From Agaricus subrufescens (taxonomy: Eukaryota; Basidiomycota; Agaricomycetes; Agaricales; Agaricaceae), in contig CM057069.1 of the NCBI GenBank assembly GCA_029945375.1, positions 434,001-498,000 on the forward strand: 64,000 nt of DNA, in the 5' to 3' direction. The position numbers were made by a program, and so were the translations under genes. This document shows positions 24,166 to 36,070 of the stretch, one piece after another (positions within the stretch are counted from its first letter, which is position 1; every line of letters begins with the position of its first letter). The notes under the pieces are model-generated. The model saw only the letters and a list, made by a program, of their open reading frames with translations, searched no databases and had not been told where the DNA came from.

Positions 24166-24566
24166 TAGCTATGCCCAATTCTCATGGCTTCCAGGCTCCT
24201 ACCCAGCCGACTCACTGCTTCCTAAACAGGCAAAGATTATGTCAGAACACACTTTGCTCACGCAGTGAGCGGCTGGCACTTCACTTTATGGGGCTACCAG
24301 AAATACGAGGGGCCCTCAGCGAGCCTATGGCGAAATGGAATCCTAGAGAAATTTTATAAATGATCATGATGCGACTGCTACATATTGAGGGCAAAATCAC
24401 CATAAGCATCAAAATACAGGATTTCACATTAGCGAAAAAATATATGAGTGTTAAGTATTCAAAATATGCTTTGCTTGTAGCCATTATCTCTCAGTCACCA
24501 CTGTTATTTGTTATCCTGCTGTTCCCCCCGTATCGTATCCGGATCTTAGCCTGTACTACCCTTCCC
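24166..24566. other. Intergenic between spacer and kinase gene
   Basis: Mostly featureless AT-rich sequence. Around 24190-24213 there is a segment CAGGCTCCTACCCAGCCGAC whose near copy lies at the break of the second kinase copy (30209). Confidence 0.5.
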
Positions 24567-27552
24567 TCAGTCGTCTCCATTTCCATCTTCATCCTCGAAA
24601 ACATCTCTACTCGCTTTCAATTTCTTTTTAGATGAGCCTTCTCTTGTTGCCGTATGACCGTCTGAGTCACTGAGAGATATCTCCCTCTTCTTATCTCCCT
24701 TACGACGCTTGGCAAGAGGTAGGGCACGATTATGCGGGTTTTCAAGTTCCAGTGTAACACCGGACATTTCTGGAATGATCATCTCCATTGCGTTCCATAT
24801 TGCTTTGTAGCAGAATTCATAACCGCGAATGTCTTGTCGTTTACCCGTTGCATAGAACTTGCAAAGGCATCGATTATAATAATCAAGGAGTCCATGAGCG
24901 TTACAGTCACAAAGAGCTTGGTGAGTCAGTGTTTCGAGATAGTCTTGAAGATCGGTGCGTTTGAAGAGTTTCTTTCGTGGTTCTGAGGGCAGGTCAACTG
25001 CTGAAAAGACTGATCGGAAATAGATCCATCCATTCTTGATGCGTACAATAATGATCCACACCATGATCCACCATAACGATTCTAGGTCATGGGCAAAATT
25101 GTACGTCAAAACCAAAGAGGCATTACTGGGCTGAGAAACCTTCTTGTTCTTCTTATTCTTGGCGAAAGCCAGAGATGCCATGGGCGGCATTTCTTTGACT
25201 TGGTCATAAAGTAATGATCCTGAATGAATTTCTACCGGCATGAAGTATAGGGTTCCCTATGTGACTCGACATCAGATAAAATCAGACACAACCCAACAAA
25301 AGTCATACCGTCTTCGGATCAGTGCCCACAACCCCATCCCTGATCTCGAAGGTCCGCGCATACTCCAGATCACTCAATTTTGCCCTGATCCCACCCTCCC
25401 CGCGCACCAAGATGATGTTACCTTCACTGATGTCTCGGTGTACCCAACGTGCCAAATAGAGAAGAGTTAATGCTGAATGTACATGAGATAGGCGCCACGC
25501 ATGTTGCGAATGACAACACTCACCAACAAGAATATCTTGAAATGCTTGGACCGCATCTGACAGACTAGTCGTGTGGCCGAGTGATTGACCAACTTCAGCA
25601 TAAACGACACGGTAGTGTCGTTTGATATTGAAGCGACGTTGGTTATAATGCGGGAGAGAAGAAGCAGGTAGAGGTGGTGCTGATGTATGGGATGTATTTA
25701 ATGGAGTTGGAAGTCTTTGAGTGCTGTGCGAGACGTGTGTCTTACTCGCCTCAAACCACTCAAGCAGAGGTGGGAGCAAATCAGGATCGGGACGAAAGTC
25801 AGGTTTGGCCTTGTTGAAGCCCAGGTCCCAACCCGATAGTATCTTCATGAAATACTTCTCTGGATGTGCGAGTCCATCCCGCAACCTGGTCTTCAGTCCG
25901 TCCGGTGCCCAATCATAATCATCCTCCTTGACCTCCGCAAGCTGTTCAAAGATTTTCTGTTGTTTCTCCATTTCTGTCAGGTCGTCTCCGTCCACCCAGC
26001 AATCCTTCAGAACGACCTCTGGTGCATTTGGCTTGGACTCCAAACTCTTGGTATCAACCACCTCAATGACCTTCCACACGCGCGACTTTCGACCTGTGAT
26101 GCATAAGGTACGAGGATTAAATAGTGGCTGTAAAGTCTTGTAGTACTTGAAACCGCTCTCCGTCTTCATTTTGTATACAGTGTGCCACGTTTTGTTCACA
26201 CATATCTGCTCAATAGATGTGTCATAACCCAGTTCCTCGTGAGTTGCATATAAGAAGGACAGGAATGTGCGAATGAATTTGTCGAAATCCTGGAAAGATG
26301 TGAGATAGGTGCACATAAATGAAGAGAATGTGCTTACTTTGGTGAAATTAAAAGTATCACATTTCATCGAATACGACCGTGAAAAGTACCAGAGGGACAT
26401 TTCATTGTTTTCGATTGTAATCTTTGTGACATTAGTCATGATACGGGAAACAAAAGGGAATTAGGCGCACTCCATACACCCACTTCCGTCGAAGGTCGTC
26501 GTTCATGATGTGGTTGACTGCGGACACCAATTGGTTTCGATTCTGCAGCAGGAGTTATCAGACAAAAGTGACGAAACAGTATCTCCACCACCTACATGAT
26601 ATATATTCTCACCAACGTCTTTCTTGAATTCCATCGGGACTGCTATTTCCGCCACCTTTAAACTGACCTTCGATGCTCTGCGAACACCTTTTTTTGTACC
26701 GGTTGCTCGTTTCTTGCCTTGCCTCACATCTGCTGTCCCCCCTGACTCTGTTTCAACCTCCAATTTTTCACCGGGTTTGAGGTCAGTTAGCACAGCGTCG
26801 ACTTTGAAATTACAGCCCTCAATTTGCGATTCTATTGGTTGGTCAGGACAGTCCCTGTAGCTGTATCCATTGTGATTTCTGTTGCCGTCAGGATCGGGGC
26901 ACTCAAGTAGCGCTTTCACGATGTCTTCCAGTGGCTTGAAAACCTCCTTTTCGTTTGCTTTCATTTTTCGAGGTGGCTCGGTTCCATATGACTTCCATTG
27001 CAGTGAAGTTGTGTCCTGCCATAATCATCTGCTGCTGAGGTCTAGTGTAGGTAGCATGGAACACATACTTTGGCCCTCGGCGCTCCAACACCCGGCACTG
27101 CACTTGATCTTCGTCGAGCAGAGTTCTTGGTCTTTCTGCCACCAGAGACCATTACGGTGGAAGAAGGATCCGCAGGTAGTTCTAGCAGCAGCCCCTTGTC
27201 TTTCAAATGGGCGAGGGCATTTTCGACCCACCTGCTACTGGGCGTGAACGGGGCAAGCTCGTTGAGAAAGTCCTCAGCGTAACAAGAAAGCATTTCTGGA
27301 CGCATGGCTTCGGCAATGTCTGGTCGAAGGTGTGTTTGCCGGGCCGAGCCACCGTCGAGCTGCGACTTTCGTGGCGTATAGCTGCAGTTCAAGTCTTAGA
27401 GAGTCACGTGTGCGTGTGTGCCTATACACTTACTCTGTCTGCACACTCGGCACTTTGCCCTCCTCATCGTGTTCGCTATATCAAATGCGTTACAGTGGTA
27501 CTCAAAAATGGAAATAGTGATTCACTGACCCTCTACTTTCGTCAGCCATCAT
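24567..27552 (-). CDS. FunK1-type fungal protein kinase
   Basis: A multi-exon gene for a protein of roughly 850-900 aa. I place the start at ATG 27552 (or 27549): MMADESRG, a second short exon EHDEEGKVPSVQTD, then YTPRKSQLDGG and the FunK1 N-terminal block RPDIAEAMRPEM. The kinase part shows CWVDGDD, the HRD motif in WVHRDISEGNIIL near 25430, DLEYAR replacing DFG, and GTPYFMPVEI with LESLWWIMVW in the last exon. HRD with DLE and the GTPYFM block are the mark of the FunK1 family, which is expanded in mushroom-forming fungi and has no settled role. The C-terminal tail is basic (KRRKGDKKR, SKKKLKASRD) and may direct the protein to the nucleus. The first two tiny exons rest on weak donors (GTCAGT, GTAAGT) and are inferred. 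Confidence 0.87.
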
Positions 27553-29318
27553 GGTCTTCCCCTGAGGTTGAAAACGATCTAACAGCAAGAGCTAATGCCA
27601 AAGTGGGATCTGACTATTCTCAAAAACCGCTTCCCTTTATATATGTGTAGAAATGTCCTTCTATCCCATGGGCGCGGGGGCAGACACAAGGCCATGGGCC
27701 ATCGACATGCCTTTTGAAAATTTTTTCCTTTGTTCCTCAACTTGCTCCGACAACAACCGCCTAGTGATGAGCTTCTGATTAGCCCAATATGGTGGCCCCT
27801 AGGTTTTTCTCCTTCTTCCGCCGCATCAGTTGAGACTGATGAGCATTTCTTCCTCTAGATCGACAGATAGTCATCGGCTATACATGTATGTAATTATGAT
27901 CAGTCCTGCAGGACGTTGACAAACCCACACTACGGACAATAGGCCAGCAGAAGTTTATATAATTTTCAGGTCACTTGATTGACCCGTTCCTCATTAGTAC
28001 TCTCACGAGCAGCCTTGTGTCAGAAACACGTTACCAGGCAGAATGATGGCCACCCGATAACAGCATGAATCTTTTATCCACCTACGGCTTTACCGCTGCG
28101 CAAAAAACTAACCGAGATCGATTAACCGATATTTGTTGTCATCAGTCCCTGTTTCACGGCCTCAGTGATCCACAACCATATATGACCATACTACCCCGGT
28201 ACTCTCCGTCAAGATGATCATCAGAAATTCTACCAGCATCTTCTTTTAACAGCAGGTTGTATACACAAAAAAATTCTAGAAGGTATCTTCCTCATGCTTG
28301 AACGCTTCTCTCAAAATAAACAAGACGCCACAGCCTTTCTCGACGCCACAAAACATGTCTGTGAAAAGTCGGGGTCAAGGTTCAAGGCCATAAAAATGAG
28401 ATGAGAGATCTCAGGAATGATAAACCGGAATGCAATATCTGACCATTTCTAATTCAGCACCGTAATTCGGCAGTAGACAGAAAATCAAAGGAAGGAGCTG
28501 TCCTTGTTTGACAACATGTCGGCTAAAAAAAACATACATTTATGAGCAAAATTATATCAAGGTCCGTGGGGGGTGCTTCAGCAATCTTCTAAAAAGAAAA
28601 GATAGAACACGCCGAATGTAAAGAATTAATCTCGCCTCAGACGATGGTCCAAAGACCGAGGGTGGTTTTAACCGCGCTGTCATATCCACCTTATCCGAGG
28701 TGTTCTGCACTCGTTTTTTTTTTACATCGGTAGAGACTGTAGCCGTCTCATAATCGTCAGCTGAAACTTGACCCAAAGGGGCATTTCTAGTGTGGCAGAT
28801 AGCATCTTCTCTTCAGATCACCGAAGTTAGTTGTTTCTGATTGATTCGCTTGCCCTGAGTGCCGTGCTTGCTAGTGCAAGAATACGGAGTGTCCGGAAAA
28901 ACAAAAAAACAACTCCAATCCCAATTGAGCTATGTGAAAATGCGCTTATAACACACGAACTCGTTGATCGGAGGAAATAAGACAATCGGTCATATTCCGC
29001 TTGGTGTACTAATGCATTGTATGCACGGAGTAAATCTAAACAAGTACATTCTCTCGAAGCTTTGCTTTTGTCGCAGTGTGCCATATGCCGGAGGCGAAAA
29101 TAAAAGTAATGAATCTAGTCTATAATTAGACATCCAAACAAACAATCATGATCCATCATAATATGATGTTTACAGATAGAACAATTGATGACGGAATCGA
29201 AAACGCTGCATCAGAGTACGAAATTTAAAGGTACAATAATTCGGCTATACCAGTAGGGGAGTCGAAACATGCGGAAATGTGGAAGACAATATAACCTCAC
29301 TCTTGACGCGTGCAGTCG
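27553..29318. other. Gene-poor stretch between the two duplicated blocks
   Basis: About 1.8 kb with no convincing gene. Frames at 28552-28776 and 28827-29084 have no family content and lie in low-complexity AT-rich sequence. Confidence 0.45.
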
Positions 29319-30215
29319 TTATTCTTCGGTCACCACACCTACACCGCTATTCCCATGCCAATCCTGGTCTACACCGTCCTTCCCTCCATCATCTCCACTT
29401 CCATCTTCAAAAACATGTCTACCCGCTTTAGATTTCTTTTGTGACGAACCTTCTTCTGCAGCCAGATTCCTATGTGAGACACTGACAGATCTCGCTCTCT
29501 TCCTGGCTACCGCATCTCCGTGACCAAACTCGGGAGGAGGTGGGGGACGCAAATGCGGGTCTTCAAGTTCCATTGTAACTTTAGACATGTGGGGAATAGA
29601 AATCTCCATGCCCTCCCATAGCTTTGTGTAGGTGACTTGATAATTGTCAACGTCTTGTCGATTACCCGTGTTGTAGAATTGACAAAGCCATTGCTTGTAA
29701 TAGGCAAGGAAGTGGGGAGCGTGACAATCACGAAGAACCTGGTGAGTCTTTTCCATGAGAGACGCGAGTACGTTACTGTTGTCCGAGAAAAATTCCCTTC
29801 GTTGAGGAGAAGGAGAATTGGCCACTTCAAAGATTGACAGGAAAGAATTCCATCCACCCTTGATGCGTACGATAATGATCCATACCATAATCCACCATAA
29901 TTATTCTAGGTCATGCTTGAAAGTGCACGTCAAAATCAAAGGGCACTCATTGGGTCGAGCAACGTGGCTCTGGCCCGGCTCCAGCGAATCCAGCGTGATT
30001 TTGTTTGATGGGGATCCTTGTTTTAGATTACATAAATACCCCCTCGTGAATTTCTATCGGCATGAAGTATGGAGTTCCCTGTGCGACTCAACATGATCAA
30101 GTACAATCAGACAAAACCCAACAAAACCCATACCGTCTTCAGATCGGTGCCGACAGTTCCATTTCTAGCCTCGAAAGACCGCGCATACTCCAGATCACTC
30201 AATTTTGCCCAGGCT
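29319..30215 (-). pseudogene. Truncated FunK1 kinase copy
   Basis: The minus strand carries only the C-terminal third of a FunK1 kinase, paralogous to the gene at 24567-27552. Visible are AKLSDLEYARSF and GTVGTDLKT (near 30205-30135), FMPIEIHEG at about 30062, then the long last-exon frame MVWIIIVRIKGGWNSF to GRHVFEDGSGDDGG. The N-terminal half and the HRD loop are absent: homology stops at about 30215. Between 30060 and 29890 the LESLWWIMV helix is interrupted by a substitution-rich stretch with a stop. It cannot encode an active kinase. The break lies beside a 25-bp segment also found at 24190. Confidence 0.8.
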
Positions 30216-30279
30216 CCTTCCCAGCCGACTCACGTGCGTACGTCCTATAGCGGACTCGACCAAACACGAACAAAGTATG

Positions 30280-30557
30280 GGTTTATTACTTGCAGACCCT
30301 ACTTTTCTACCCTCCTTGGAATGTTTCTCCTATGATCAAGCCCTGGGTAACAACACTTATCCAACGCACCTGTGCGATGCAGTAGATTATTCCAAGGCAG
30401 GAAAGAGGTCGGTGCCAAGTCATTTCGCTTGGATATAGCTGATTTATGGATAAAAATTCCCGATTGGGAGAATCAGAGGGCTGAACTCTCTCGGCTTATA
30501 ACTGACGGTAGTTTCGAAGTCAGAATTTATCACGGCTGGAGGAAGTTGGTTATATAA
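30280..30557 (+). pseudogene. Truncated F-box gene copy (C-terminal quarter)
   Basis: Paralogous to the end of the F-box gene at 21932-23413. The piece starts with LLADPTFLPSLECFSYD (matching LLADYTFLPSLERFSYY), then changes frame before GRKEVGAKSFRLDI and ends AELSRLITDGSFEVRIYHG. The frameshift falls between about 30340 and 30400, and there is no F-box, so this is a relic. It begins within 65 bp of the break in the kinase copy, the two being fused head to head by a rearrangement. Confidence 0.82.
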
Positions 30558-31613
30558 GGTAGTACCAATTTTGTGCTTTTGTCTGTCGATGTTTGAGAAT
30601 GTAACTGCACAAGGAGTCATGTTATGATTAATGGTATACGACTATTTTCCCCTCCCATCGTGATGTGGTAAAGACGTCCAGGAGACGAACAATTGGAGCT
30701 TATCTGGGAAGAGGTCCTGGTGTCGGCTATGTCTCCGCCTGATCTTGCATTCACTCTGATTATCAGCCTGAGCTCCCGCAATGTCCGCCAGTCTCGATAT
30801 CGACGAGTACGAGAATAACACAGTGGTGACAATTGATATTGTCGTAGAATGTCTTTGAGTACTCTCCAGGTCTTTGATGGTAGATAAACCTGTACCCGCC
30901 ACCGCCCGCATTGAAATAGCCCAAACCCTTGATACTTAGCGCTCTCACATAGCTCTCACATCACGCGACCGTCGAAGTTTCTGACGTATTGGTTAACCCT
31001 CGCTCACTCTGATTGAGGCATTCCGTTGAATACCCGTTTTTAGAACCGTGCCATCGATATGCTTTGATTCCCCACCCCACACTATCAATGCGTTCCATTG
31101 TATCAATTTCGTGCTTAGTAGGTATCTGGATCTTGTGGCTCTTTCCTTGGTGGAGCCTCGGTAATTTCTAACATTTAACCAGAGCCATTAGGAGTCGGAG
31201 TCTCAGATAATCAACAATTGCGATGGCTTGCTGTTAGAGAATGGATATCTTTTTCTGGCGGGCTTGGTGGAACGCTCCATGGCATGTCACACCGGCCCAT
31301 TCGGAATTCTGCAACACGAACTAACTCTAATTCCTGCCTAATTACTCCAATATTTGATATCGGCCGTGTTCTAGCGCGATGCGATACTAACCGAGATATT
31401 CGGAATCGGTGTTTCCGAGTTGGTTTCAGGAAATAAGTTGGTAGCGACCGGAGTGTCTGCATTGAACAATGACATAGGAATGACGGAGGGTGTGACTGGG
31501 TGACACACGAAGCTACTTCCTCAACGGATCAAATTCGCTGCTTCACCTCCTCCTCATGGATACTCTTTCTCAATTTCGATAACAGTGCTGTGCTTCTAGA
31601 GACGCCAGAAGAA
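30558..31613 (+). repeat. Duplicated spacer leading to DPBB copy 3
   Basis: The first 760 bases match the spacer after the intact F-box gene (23414-24165), and the last 450 match the sequence before DPBB copy 2 (about 20230-20740). It therefore joins both halves in what is probably the ancestral order F-box, spacer, DPBB. No gene is seen in it. Confidence 0.75.
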
Positions 31614-31621
31614 TATATAAA
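31614..31621 (+). promoter_or_regulatory. TATA box of DPBB copy 3
   Basis: TATATAAA lies 94 bp before the ATG at 31715 in the same sequence setting as the element of copy 2. Confidence 0.65.
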
Positions 31622-31714
31622 TCCCTAGCAAGCAAATGAGGGCCCTCAACAAACACGAATCTCATTCATTCTACCCTACTAGTACCAAACCTCATATCCT
31701 ACTACCTATTCACT

Positions 31715-32277
31715 ATGAAATTCTTCAGCGCCGTCTCCACTCTCGTCGTTGTGTCGGCCAATCTCATGCTGACAGCGACCGCTTTCCAAGGAAGTGGTAC
31801 GTCTTGCTTGCTACCACAAGACGTCAAATGTAGCACCTAATCTCATATTTAATATTCGTTTTCCTCTCAATTAGCCACCTTTTATGCTCCTGGTGTAAGT
31901 CTGGTATATTCATTTCACTATACATGCCTCTCACTTATCAAAAAATAGTTGGGAGCGTGTGGCCGTACAAATAAAGCTAGTGATCTTATTGTCGCACTCC
32001 CGGTTGACAAATACGGCACCGGAGAGCATTGCTTCAAGGACGTCGCTGTCCACTGTAAGTCCCTCCCATCTTCTCCATCTCTACAAAAACAAAATACTAA
32101 CTGACGTGTCTACTTCTCACATGATAAGATCAAGGCAAATCAGTCACAGTCAAGGCAGTCGACAAATGTCCCGTGGACGGGTGCGGTCCAAACGATATAG
32201 ATCTCTCGCCGGCAGCTTTCTCTCAATTAGCCAACCAATCTCTCGGTCGCATCCCAGTCGATTGGGAGTTCCTCTAG
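31715..32277 (+). CDS. Secreted DPBB (RlpA/barwin-like) protein, copy 3
   Basis: Four exons. Signal peptide MKFFSAVSTLVVVSANLML, then AFQGSG, ATFYAPG, LGACGRTNKASDLIVALP, GEHCFKD, and the core VDKCPVDGCGPNDIDLSPAAF ending RIPVDWEFL. The CPGCG motif of copies 1 and 2 is here CPVDGCG, that is, two extra residues between the cysteines. Introns sit at the same positions and phases as in copies 1 and 2. The signal peptide and C-terminus are closest to copy 2, while the LGACGRTNKAS block is closest to copy 1, a mosaic that may point to gene conversion. It looks intact. Likely role as for copy 1. Confidence 0.87.
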
Positions 32278-32587
32278 AGCCCTGATTCCGACTCTCTGTA
32301 GAAGAGGATCATACCTTACACGGATCTTAATGTCGTTGTCTATCGACAAACCATATCCTTGTACCTTATATATATATATTACCTTGTAGTCGTATCTTCT
32401 CTGTTGCGTTGACACGAGCGCACAGAAGTATATATATATCCAGGTTCTAATCATTTACTACACTTATACAGAAAAAAACAGCATTCAGAACGAGAACATG
32501 AAAACCGAAAGCAAACTACGAAAGACAGACATTGACACAACCGATATGTGAGACTACGAATAACAAACAAACAAACAAACCTTTCAA
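32278..32587. other. Convergent intergenic between DPBB copy 3 and GH3 gene
   Basis: About 310 bp holding two facing 3' flanks. TA-rich stretches lie at 32368-32381 and 32429-32438; an AAAC repeat lies at about 32565-32580. Confidence 0.5.
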
Positions 32588-35500
32588 TTAAACACTTCCC
32601 GGAAGAGTACCGTTCAACTTCGCATCACGACTACTAGCACCAACGGTAACACGTAAAGTGCCTGATGGCCTCCTCCATCCCTGGGCGACCACATCCCAGA
32701 TACTTAAATGGTACCTCGACAACATCATAGTTACAGTTACGGTGTCTCCAGGATTAACTGTCACGGAGTCGAAGCCGCGCAACACCGAAGGAGGTTCACC
32801 GGAAGACGCGGGGAAGTTGAGGTAAAGCTGTGGAGACTCGGCACCGAAAGCATGACCGGTATTTTTGATGTTAAAGGAAACCTTATACAAGGGGCGATGG
32901 AGCCTGGGAGCCGGTTAGTACAAGATGATTGATAGAGAACTCACAGAACTCACCAAGATGCTGTAGAAGCTCCTTCAACTTGGGGGCTTGCATGCCCTTG
33001 ATCCCATTGCGAGGCCGCAGGGATATTTCCGCCGTTGGAGGCCACTTTCTCGATGGACAGTGCCGAGTAACTGAATGTGGTATAACTCAAACCAAAACCG
33101 AATTCGAACCGAGGCTGAATATTATTCTGGACGAAGTAATTGAGCACATGATTGGTTTTCGGAGAATTTAACTTACAGCATCAAAGTGGCGATAGTCGAT
33201 TAGCAAGCGTTCGTTGTAAGGTATCGAGAGAATTCCTGATACACCGTTTCCGGGTATAACTTGCGCCGAATAATCCCCAATTTGTTTAGCAATGGTATAT
33301 GGAAGCCTTCCGGAGGGGTTCCAATCCCCATATAGAACATCGGTCAATGAGTTTCCTGCTTCTTGCCCAGGTGCCCCAGCCCAAAGAACCTGGCGGGAGA
33401 TTCAGTTGCCGAGATTTACGAGATACGCAGAAGATACAAACAGCAGTAACATTGGGATGATCAATCCAAGGTTCAACGATCAGCGGACCAACGCTGTGAA
33501 CGACCACTATTGTGTTGTTGTTCTGCGCAGCGACAGCTTGAACAAGAGCATCACCACCGTGCCACGCAGTGAGGTTTTTTCTTCACATACGAAACTTCAG
33601 AAACGTAGGAGCAACATACACTTCAAGGCTGACTGACCTGTCACCGGCGTTACCATCGACCGTAATATATCCCTCTCCAGAGTCGGAGGCGATGAAAACG
33701 ATCGCGGCACTCTTCTTTCTTGCAACATTACCAGCACGCGGTAGATTGAAGTCATTTAGGAAGTAGAAGACACTAGTGTGATCTTCTCTTGCCCTTTGCT
33801 GAATGGCATCCAACGGCTATATAACATTGAGCAATTTATGAAAGAGGTTGACTAGGGGAAGATTTACTACTTACAGTAACAAGATAGGTCATGTTGGCAG
33901 TTCCAGAGCCCCAACCCATGGCAAGAACACCATCTTGACCGCCTTGATCGCTAAATTGGTTGGGCCCCGCCATACCGGGACCGGCGTCACTACCAATAAG
34001 TACGAGACTCCTAGGTTTACACAATGGGAGCGCGTTGTTCTTATTTTTCAAGAGAACGATGCTAGCTGCGCCGATCTCCCGAACAACTTTATCATGATCG
34101 TCTTGAACATCGATATGCTCATTGACGGACTCATCATCAGTCCTGAAAGCGTCAAAATTGACGGGAGGGAAAGATGGAGCATCCTGCCCGAGGAAGTACC
34201 ATGCGGCGACAATACGAGTAGCTGAGTAACAGAGTCAATATCAAAATGTGAAGAATTGAAAGCATCTTACCCATATCATCAACCCGGGCTTCCGGTATTG
34301 TGCCGTTTCTGACGTACGCAGTGAGGTTAGCTCCAAACCAGGAGGTTCCGCTGTTGAAGGTGATATCTCCAGGCATGGTCATCTGATGATCGTCTCAGAT
34401 ACTGAAGCAAAGTGGTGTAAGAACTTGACCTACATCAAGACCGGTGGCTGCACTTATGGTGGATTCAGTTCTGAAGGCCAACTGTAAACGACAGGTCATT
34501 TGAGGTGAGGAGAACCGCTTACGCTGCCCAATCAGACATAATGTCTGGGAAAATTAGATTCAAAGAGTGTCAAGACGCTATTAATGGGAATCGCTTACAG
34601 CCTCGGAAGCCTTGTTGAGTCTTCACGATTCCGTTCATGATCTTTTCGTTTTCACATGCGAACGTTCCATTGATGAGGTCTCGAGGTGAATTAGATACAA
34701 GTATGGGATGGGAAGCTATCAACTTACTGTAACTGCACATCATACTCGCCGCTCCGGCCATAGTACTCCTCAAGAAAGGATGAGTGTAAATTTCATGCTG
34801 AGTCCGATCGTCGACATCGGAACTTGAGGATTGACGTTTATGCTCTTGTTCGCTTGGATGTAGTCAAAACATTATTCTGGAAGTCGAAATGATGTCACTT
34901 ACTTATCTACCAAGTGTTTTGCACATGCCTGAACACCACCTTGCTGCATACCGAGAATAGTTTCATATGCTGCCTCTCCAGCAAGGAAGGGGTCTGCACC
35001 GAAGCCTTCCCAGTTACGGCCACCTTCAGCCACGCGGCCCATGTTCATCATAGGACCAAGAGCCACATTGACACCTTTTCCGACGTGTTCTTGACCCATA
35101 GCAATACCACGTGCGCGAATAAGGTTTCTATTGAAGGTGGCGGCGGTATTGATACCAGTCGGGAAACCTGTAACAAAATCTGCATTCCTGACACCGAGGG
35201 GACTATCCTAGCATACATTTTAGATGACAGCCAAAAAAGCTTACAGTGATCTCACCTCGAGGCATAGACCCGGCCATGTTGTACTGTTGTCACTGGTGCC
35301 AACCGGGGGAATATTTCCCTATGATGTCACACGTGTTATTCACGCGCGGGAGATGGACTAGCCCTTGAACTTACCACACAGCGACCATTCATCCATCCTA
35401 CGCCTGTACTAATGCTCACCTTTTCTTCCAAAGACAAGGAAGAAATCTGTGCTCGAGAAAATTAGCGATGAGTTTTCATTGCACTGGACTCTACGACTTA

Positions 35501-36070
35501 CCAAGGATCTCGCCTTGGCATACGCGACATCCCATGCCGGACCAAAATCTGGGATAACGGATGATCCAACCTACATAAAGAACGAATCAAAGTATGTTCC
35601 CTTCCCCGACGTGAATCACTCACAGCAGGCGGGTTCTTGGGATCGGTAGCCACGAAGACCCCAGAGACCGGGTCATCTGACGGAGTAGGGAAAGGAGAGA
35701 AGGTGGTTGGAGATACAGGAGGTTTAATGATAGGTTCAGTCACAGTGGACGGGGGAGCAGTCGTGGCGGCAGGAGCGGCGCTAGATGCAACAAGAGATGT
35801 CGCACTAGAAGCAGTGGAAGCCGAACTGGGCCGTGGCGATGAAGACAAGGGACCTGAGGGCGAGGAGGCCACAAGTGAGGACGAGGTCCCAGAGTTCACC
35901 GGAGAGGAAGAGGCCGCGCCAGAAGACGAGATGGGCGAGCTTAGCGAATTAGCCGAAGAGAACGAAGCCGAGGCTGATGCCGACGATGCCGACAACAAAG
36001 TGGATGCGATGACATCGCTGGACGTTGCGGCGAGGACGATGGGCAGGAAAGACAGCGCGAGGACCCTCAT
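32588..36070 (-). CDS. Glycoside hydrolase family 3 beta-glucosidase
   Basis: A gene with many introns for a secreted GH3 enzyme that releases glucose from beta-glucosides such as cellobiose. ATG 36070 opens a signal peptide (MRVLALSFLPIVLAA) followed by about 130 residues almost wholly Ser/Ala/Thr/Pro. Then come VIPDFGPAWDVAYAKA, VGWMNGRC, WPGLCLEDSPLGVR, VNVALGPMMNMGRVAEGGRNWEGFGADPFL, QACAKHLV, the nucleophile region IMSDWAA at about 34535, MPGDITFNSGTSWFG, GAASIVLLKNKNNALPLCKP, and the C-terminal GFGLSYTTFSYS and FnIII-like part with PPSVLRGFDSV. The catalytic Asp and the usual GH3 N, C and FnIII domains are all present. The Ser-rich N-terminal stretch in front of the catalytic part is longer than usual. 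Confidence 0.92.
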
